Positions 60,012-64,000 of a DNA stretch of 64,000 nt are shown here, piece by piece. Position 1 is the first letter of the stretch. Each line of letters begins with the position of its first letter. A model generated the notes under the pieces. That model saw only the letters and a program-made list of their open reading frames with translations, was not told where the DNA came from and did no database searches. The stretch is from Suilimivivens sp009774465. Lineage in GTDB: Bacteria > Bacillota > Clostridia > Lachnospirales > Lachnospiraceae. The stretch is from contig CANDAE010000006.1 in the NCBI GenBank assembly GCA_947382645.1, forward strand, positions 62,001-126,000. Reading direction: 5' to 3'. Made by a program: the position numbers and the translations under genes.

Positions 60012-60446
60012 CTACTGTTTTCCAGTGCTGCCAAAGCCTCCCCTGTCCATTCCCTGCAAAGCTGTTACTTCCTGAAAAACAATTTTAGGCTGATTTTCAA
60101 CAATCCTGAACTGACAAATTCTGTCATTACAGGAAATATGGGTATCCCGCATGGCATAGACCGGCATAAACCACTGGTCATTATCTCCACAGTAAGAACA
60201 GTCGACTACCCCCTGGTGATTTGTCTGAATAATACCGAAGTTTTTAAAAGTAGAACTTCTTGGGACAATATGCGCCTCATAGCCAGCCGGAAGTTCCATT
60301 GCAACTCCAAGAGCAATCAGCCTGAATTCACCCTGTTTTAAATCCACATCCTCGGCGGAACGAAGGTCTATCCAGTCGGACTTTCCATCTATATAGGTGA
60401 GCTTATCTATTTTATCTGTAAAATATTTAATTTTAATTGTTTCCAT
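60012..60446 (-). CDS. dut: dUTP pyrophosphatase (dUTPase)
   Basis: Hydrolyses dUTP to dUMP, protecting DNA from uracil and supplying dTMP synthesis. The trimeric dUTPase motifs are recognisable: motif 1 WIDLRSAEDV, motif 2 PRSSTF, motif 3 GVVDCSYCGDNDQW (usually YRG, here YCG), motif 4 DRICQFRI and the C-terminal motif 5 RGGFGSTGKQ. 144 residues. Twenty bases after nrdG; both serve deoxynucleotide metabolism and are likely cotranscribed. Confidence 0.94.
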   Translation of the reverse strand: METIKIKYFTDKIDKLTYIDGKSDWIDLRSAEDVDLKQGEFRLIALGVAMELPAGYEAHIVPRSSTFKNFGIIQTNHQGVVDCSYCGDNDQWFMPVYAMRDTHISCNDRICQFRIVENQPKIVFQEVTALQGMDRGGFGSTGKQ

Positions 60447-60466
60447 AATTTAATAAACATGCCTTT

Positions 60467-60976
60467 CTATGCATAATCGCCGCAGTGTAAAACCGGTATG
60501 GCAGGATCTGTCTGCTTCAACGTTTTTTGGACATCAATTACCCGCTGATTGCTGCTTCCCTTCCATAAAAGCTTATTGTCCTTTTTATCAATCTGAAATT
60601 CACCATCAACCAGCACATCCACATACTGCATAATTGCATAATGCAATATATTTTCCCAGGTATCGCCTGTATACATCCAAATGGTTTTATCCGGATATTT
60701 TTGCTTGATCTCTGCCATAAAATTTCTCACATCCAAACGATTGGCAGCATGAAGCGGATCTCCTCCTGAAAAGGTTATGCCTGATATATAGCTTTTATCA
60801 AGCTGGTCAAAGATTTCCTTTTTAGCAGCATCATCAAAAAGAAGGCCTCCTGCCGGATCCCATGTAACAGGATTATGACATTCCTTACAGCAATGGGAGC
60901 ATCCTGATACCCAAAGCACCACCCGAAGTCCGTCGCCGTTTAACATGTCATCTTTCGTAATATTATGATATCTCAT
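60467..60976 (-). CDS. nrdG: Anaerobic ribonucleotide reductase activating enzyme
   Basis: Radical SAM enzyme that installs the glycyl radical on NrdD. The cluster motif CSHCCKECHN (CxxxCxxC) lies near residue 31, followed by the TFSGGDPLHAANR segment. 169 residues, full length. Three bases after nrdD. Confidence 0.96.
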   Translation of the reverse strand: MRYHNITKDDMLNGDGLRVVLWVSGCSHCCKECHNPVTWDPAGGLLFDDAAKKEIFDQLDKSYISGITFSGGDPLHAANRLDVRNFMAEIKQKYPDKTIWMYTGDTWENILHYAIMQYVDVLVDGEFQIDKKDNKLLWKGSSNQRVIDVQKTLKQTDPAIPVLHCGDYA

Positions 60977-60979
60977 CTG

Positions 60980-63157
60980 CTACATGCTCTTCCTTTCTGC
61001 AATTTCTGCCATTTTGGCTTCATTCAGCCTTGTATCTCCATGCACTCTGGAATAAGAAAGGTAACCATTCATACGTTCTATTTTTGTTAAATTTTTACTT
61101 CCACATACAGGACATACATCCATTTCAAGCTCCTGGTGGCCGCAGTCATCACAATAAGAAAGAGATAAATTGACTCCTTCATAAAATCCCATATCCATTG
61201 CTCTTCGAATCAATGTTTTGATTGCATCAATATTATAATCAATGGGATATTTTACATACTGAATCTTACCGCCATTTGAAAGCTCCCAAAAGCGGTATTC
61301 CAAATCCTGCTTTTGAATGGGTGAAATATCCTCAGACACATGGCAATGAAAACTGTTTGAAACATATTCTCTGTCAGATACCCCTTCAATAATCCCGTAT
61401 TTTGCCCGGAACTGCTTTACCTGAAGTCCGCAAAGGCTTTCCGCAGGCGTACCATAAATCGCATAAAGATTTCCGTCTTCTTCCTTAAATTCATTAATTT
61501 TCTGATTAATATGCTCTAAAACCTCAAGTGCAAACTGTCCGTCCTCTACCAGTGATTTTCCGTTATACAGCTCCTGCAGTTCATTAAAGGCTGTAATGCC
61601 AAAGCTTGCAGTTGCCGACTTAAGGATAGGCTTAATCTTATCGGTGAGCTTTAAATTTCCGTTTAAAAAGCCTCCCTCGCAATAAGCAAGAGGGTTTGTG
61701 GACGCACGCATCTCTCCTAAGTATGCATAAGTTCTTATATGAAGCTGGCGGATTAAATTCAGATAATAATCCAGAACTTCATAAAAGTCACGGCTTTCCT
61801 GTTTTGACTTTGCCAAAATCATTGGCAGATGAAGGGATACTGCCCCAATGTTAAAGCGTCCCACAAATACAGGCTTGTCATTATCGTCAGCAGGATGCAT
61901 TCCGCCTCTCTCATACCAGGGAGAAAGAAATGCCCGGCAGCCCATAGGAGAAATTACTCTTCCATACTGCTTGTACATGCTTGCAATGTATCCTTTTCCT
62001 GTTAAGGAAAGCCAATCCGGATACATGGTCTTTGCAGAACAATTTACGCCTGCCTCAAAAACATCCTCCAATTCCTTCCCCGGGCCATGAAGATTTTCAT
62101 CATACAAAAATACAATTTTAGGAAAAAGAACCGGCTTTTTGCACTCCGCCTTTCCCTGTCCCTTTCTTCTCACATTTAAAAGAGAAATGGTTGCAAGTCT
62201 GGCAAATCTTCCCGTTCCAATTCCTGCTGTAACTGTAATAAACGGATAGTCGCCGCGGCTGGATGCCACCGTATTAAATTTATATTCCCAGCCCTGAAAG
62301 CCCTGCTCAAACTCACGTTTTACATCTGCATAGGCTTCCGCTCTGGCTGTTTCTTCGTCAATTCCAAGGTTTAAATACTTCTTACAACTCTTCTGATAGG
62401 TTTTTTCCGCATAGGGCTCTAATATTTTATCAACTTCCGGAACTGTAAAACCTCCATACTGCTGGCTTGCCGCGCTTAAGACAATATCCCCAATCACATC
62501 AAATGCAACGTCAAGGGTTTTAGGCTCATTGTACCAGATATTGCCCATTTCAAATCCGCCGGTAAGTACATTTGCCACATCAAACAGGCAACAGTTCATG
62601 GTATCTCTTCTTGCAGACATATCATGAACATAAATATATCCATCCCTGCATGCCTGAATTTCTTCGGTGGTCATAAAAAACTTCTGGTACAGCTCTTTAT
62701 TAAACTGATTAAAAATAAGACTCCTTTTGGTAGAAACAAGGGCGCTGTCCGTATTTGCATTTTCTTTATCGCCAACATACATGATGGACTGGCTTTTTTT
62801 ATACACATCATCCATCATACGTACAAAATCCTGCTTATAATTCCGATAATCACGATAGCTTTTGGCAACAATGGGCTTTACATCCTCAAGGGCGCTCTCC
62901 ACAATATTGTGCATGATTGGAATAGGAATCCGGTCTTCCTCCAGTTCATTTACTTTTTCCACCACATACTGACAGATGTGTTCTTTCTCTTCTTCCGTAA
63001 ACTTCGTCAGGGCCCTGTATGCACTTTTTCCTACAGCGTCAATTACCTTCTGTACGTCAAAAGCTTCCAGACTTCCATCCTTTTTAATTACCTTGACATT
63101 CTTGACCGGTTTAAACACTTCACCATACTTTGCAGTTTCTTCCTGCACACTACTCAT
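60980..63157 (-). CDS. nrdD: Anaerobic ribonucleoside-triphosphate reductase (class III)
   Basis: Oxygen-sensitive reductase making deoxyribonucleotides under anaerobiosis. An N-terminal ATP-cone allosteric domain (VIKKDGSLEAFDVQKVIDAV onward), the catalytic barrel and a C-terminal zinc finger (CDDCGHQELEMDVCPVC) are present. The radical glycine is in MNGYLSYSRVHG. 725 residues from the ATG at 63157, preceded by GGAGGATAT; an earlier ATG at 63196 lies inside the operator region. Expression is likely repressed by NrdR through two boxes over the promoter. Confidence 0.96.
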   Translation of the reverse strand: MSSVQEETAKYGEVFKPVKNVKVIKKDGSLEAFDVQKVIDAVGKSAYRALTKFTEEEKEHICQYVVEKVNELEEDRIPIPIMHNIVESALEDVKPIVAKSYRDYRNYKQDFVRMMDDVYKKSQSIMYVGDKENANTDSALVSTKRSLIFNQFNKELYQKFFMTTEEIQACRDGYIYVHDMSARRDTMNCCLFDVANVLTGGFEMGNIWYNEPKTLDVAFDVIGDIVLSAASQQYGGFTVPEVDKILEPYAEKTYQKSCKKYLNLGIDEETARAEAYADVKREFEQGFQGWEYKFNTVASSRGDYPFITVTAGIGTGRFARLATISLLNVRRKGQGKAECKKPVLFPKIVFLYDENLHGPGKELEDVFEAGVNCSAKTMYPDWLSLTGKGYIASMYKQYGRVISPMGCRAFLSPWYERGGMHPADDNDKPVFVGRFNIGAVSLHLPMILAKSKQESRDFYEVLDYYLNLIRQLHIRTYAYLGEMRASTNPLAYCEGGFLNGNLKLTDKIKPILKSATASFGITAFNELQELYNGKSLVEDGQFALEVLEHINQKINEFKEEDGNLYAIYGTPAESLCGLQVKQFRAKYGIIEGVSDREYVSNSFHCHVSEDISPIQKQDLEYRFWELSNGGKIQYVKYPIDYNIDAIKTLIRRAMDMGFYEGVNLSLSYCDDCGHQELEMDVCPVCGSKNLTKIERMNGYLSYSRVHGDTRLNEAKMAEIAERKSM

Positions 63158-63192
63158 TTTATATCCTCCAATCTCTCCCACACATATGCCAG

Positions 63193-63208
63193 ACACTAAA
63201 TCTTGTGA
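63193..63208. promoter_or_regulatory. NrdR-type box 1
   Basis: ACACTAAATCTTGTGA, matching 13 of 16 positions of the known NrdR box ACACWATATATWGTGT. It lies in the nrdD leader, 42 bases (about four helical turns) from box 2. Confidence 0.7.
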
Positions 63209-63234
63209 TTAAAAATGGCGTTTTGAAAAATGCG

Positions 63235-63250
63235 GTACAATATCTAGTAT
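63235..63250. promoter_or_regulatory. NrdR-type box 2
   Basis: GTACAATATCTAGTAT, 12 of 16 matches to the NrdR box, directly overlapping the -10 of the nrdD promoter. Confidence 0.65.
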
Positions 63251-63274
63251 AATGAAGCCCCCGTTATATGTCAA
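63246..63274 (-). promoter_or_regulatory. nrdD promoter
   Basis: Minus strand TTGACA (63274-63269), 17 bases, TATACT (63251-63246): perfect -35 and five of six at -10. The NrdR-type boxes lie on and after the -10. Confidence 0.75.
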
Positions 63275-63329
63275 CTTGAATATAAAATTAATTTAGACAA
63301 AAAGCAGATATATAATTTGGTAAAATTTT

Positions 63330-64000
63330 CTACTTTATCATACCTGAAGCTGCAACTGCCAAAACCGCCTGTTTGATCTCCTCCACAGGCATGGTAAGCG
63401 CAAAGCGTACATGTCCTTTTCCCAACTTGCCAAAACTGCTTCCCGGTGTACAAAGTACGCCTGATTTCTCCAAAAGCTCCATAACAAAAGCCACATCATC
63501 TGTGTACCCTTTTGGAATTTTTCCCCAGGCAAACATGGTTCCCTGACTGTCTGGCACATCCCAGCCAATTTCCCGCAGCCCCCCCGCAGAGAGCGTCTCT
63601 TCTTTTCTGATATTCCGCACACCTTTCTTTTATTCCCGCATCAGATCCCTTAAGGGCTGCGATAGCGCCATATTGCACCGGCAGAAATGTTCCGTAATCA
63701 ATCTGGGAGCGGAGTTTTTTGAAATTCTGCACCAGATATTCATTTCCAACTAAAAAGCCGGCCCTTGCACCTGTATAGTTATAACTTTTTGATAAAGAAT
63801 AAAATTCCACACAGACTTCTTTAGCACCTGAAAACTGTAAAATAGATTTTCCCGCGTGCCCGTCATAAATAATGTCAGAATAGGCATTGTCATGTATGAT
63901 AATAATATGATGTTCCTTCGCCCAGGGAATCAATTCCTCATAAAAGCGGTCCGGCGCAATTTTACAGACGGGATTCAGTGGATAAGAAACAATCATAAAT
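63330..64000 (-). pseudogene. Class I/II aminotransferase, frameshifted, partial at window end
   Basis: PLP-dependent aminotransferase (fold type I). From the window end inward one frame reads IVSYPLNPVCKIAPDRFYEE, HHIIIIHDNAYSDIIYDG and the PLP lysine in SLSKSYNYTGARAGFLVGN, down to QKRRDALCGG. The remaining C-terminal part (LREIGWDVPDSQGTMFAWG, SGVLCTPGSSFGKLGKGHVR) is in another frame. The switch is at a run of seven G (plus-strand C at 63579-63585); six would restore one frame. The 5' part, including the start, is beyond 64000. It could be an LL-diaminopimelate or alanine-type aminotransferase. Decay, assembly error and slippage cannot be told apart here. Confidence 0.85.

Noticed and set aside
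62624..63199. A 191-codon plus-strand frame antisense to nrdD
   Set aside because: It lies within conserved nrdD coding sequence, is rich in Ile, Phe and His, and has no initiation signal.

Overview
The window looks like chromosomal DNA from an anaerobic, endospore-forming, low-GC Gram-positive bacterium of the Clostridia, most likely a Lachnospiraceae relative of Blautia or Ruminococcus. Supporting signs are the oxygen-sensitive class III ribonucleotide reductase (nrdD/nrdG), a monomeric [FeFe] hydrogenase, spore coat genes (cotJABC), a SpoVAF-type germination protein, both Min and Mre systems, strong AGGAGG ribosome binding sites, and several TTG/GTG starts. Genus is inference; no rRNA or tRNA gene was found.

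Layout. 1-2.9 kb: obg, yhbY, nadD, yqeK, rsfS (ribosome maturation and NAD synthesis), closed by a terminator. 2.9-8.9 kb: a small membrane protein, then livJ and livHMGF (branched-chain amino acid ABC importer) with a terminator between livJ and livH, followed by a cytidylate-kinase-like gene. 9-10.1 kb: lexA divergent from a YneA-like division inhibitor, with three LexA-type operators. 10.1-14.2 kb: tyrosine recombinase, TtcA-type tRNA thiolase, AI-2E transporter, dtd, small membrane protein. 14.3-20.8 kb (minus): second cytidylate-kinase-like gene, rluD, lspA, aroB, sepF, yggS, an HlyD-like protein and a small P-loop protein. 20.9-31.2 kb (minus): a cell-shape and septum-placement cluster transcribed radC-mreB-mreC-mreD-mrdA-minC-minD-minE-rodA-mgsA-dac. 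31.3-40.9 kb (minus): GtrA, a nuclease-like unknown, miaB, mutS, mutL, miaA and a PLP lyase. 41-43.1 kb: an ECF sigma factor and its likely membrane regulator. 43.2-46.6 kb: Cys-rich protein, DUF5662 protein, a degenerate GH13 debranching-like protein, DUF1292 protein. 46.6-53.7 kb: UvrD-like helicase, gltX, [FeFe] hydrogenase, feoB, feoA. 53.9-54.9 kb: cotJABC. 55-58.4 kb: two divergent chemoreceptors. 58.5-63.2 kb: spoVAF-like gene, dut, nrdG, nrdD. The window ends in a frameshifted aminotransferase.

Most of the window is housekeeping, with no CRISPR array, insertion sequence or prophage. The best second-look items are: the LexA-controlled promoter with an operator between consensus -35 and -10 elements; a paired NrdR-type operator over the nrdD promoter; a GH13 protein that has lost its catalytic nucleophile and acid/base; a PBP2 with an insertion of about 245 residues; an uncharacterised nuclease-like protein ahead of miaB-mutS-mutL; an ECF sigma factor with a matching promoter upstream of itself; two genes whose ribosome binding sites lie next to or inside hairpins; and a seven-G frameshift in the terminal aminotransferase.
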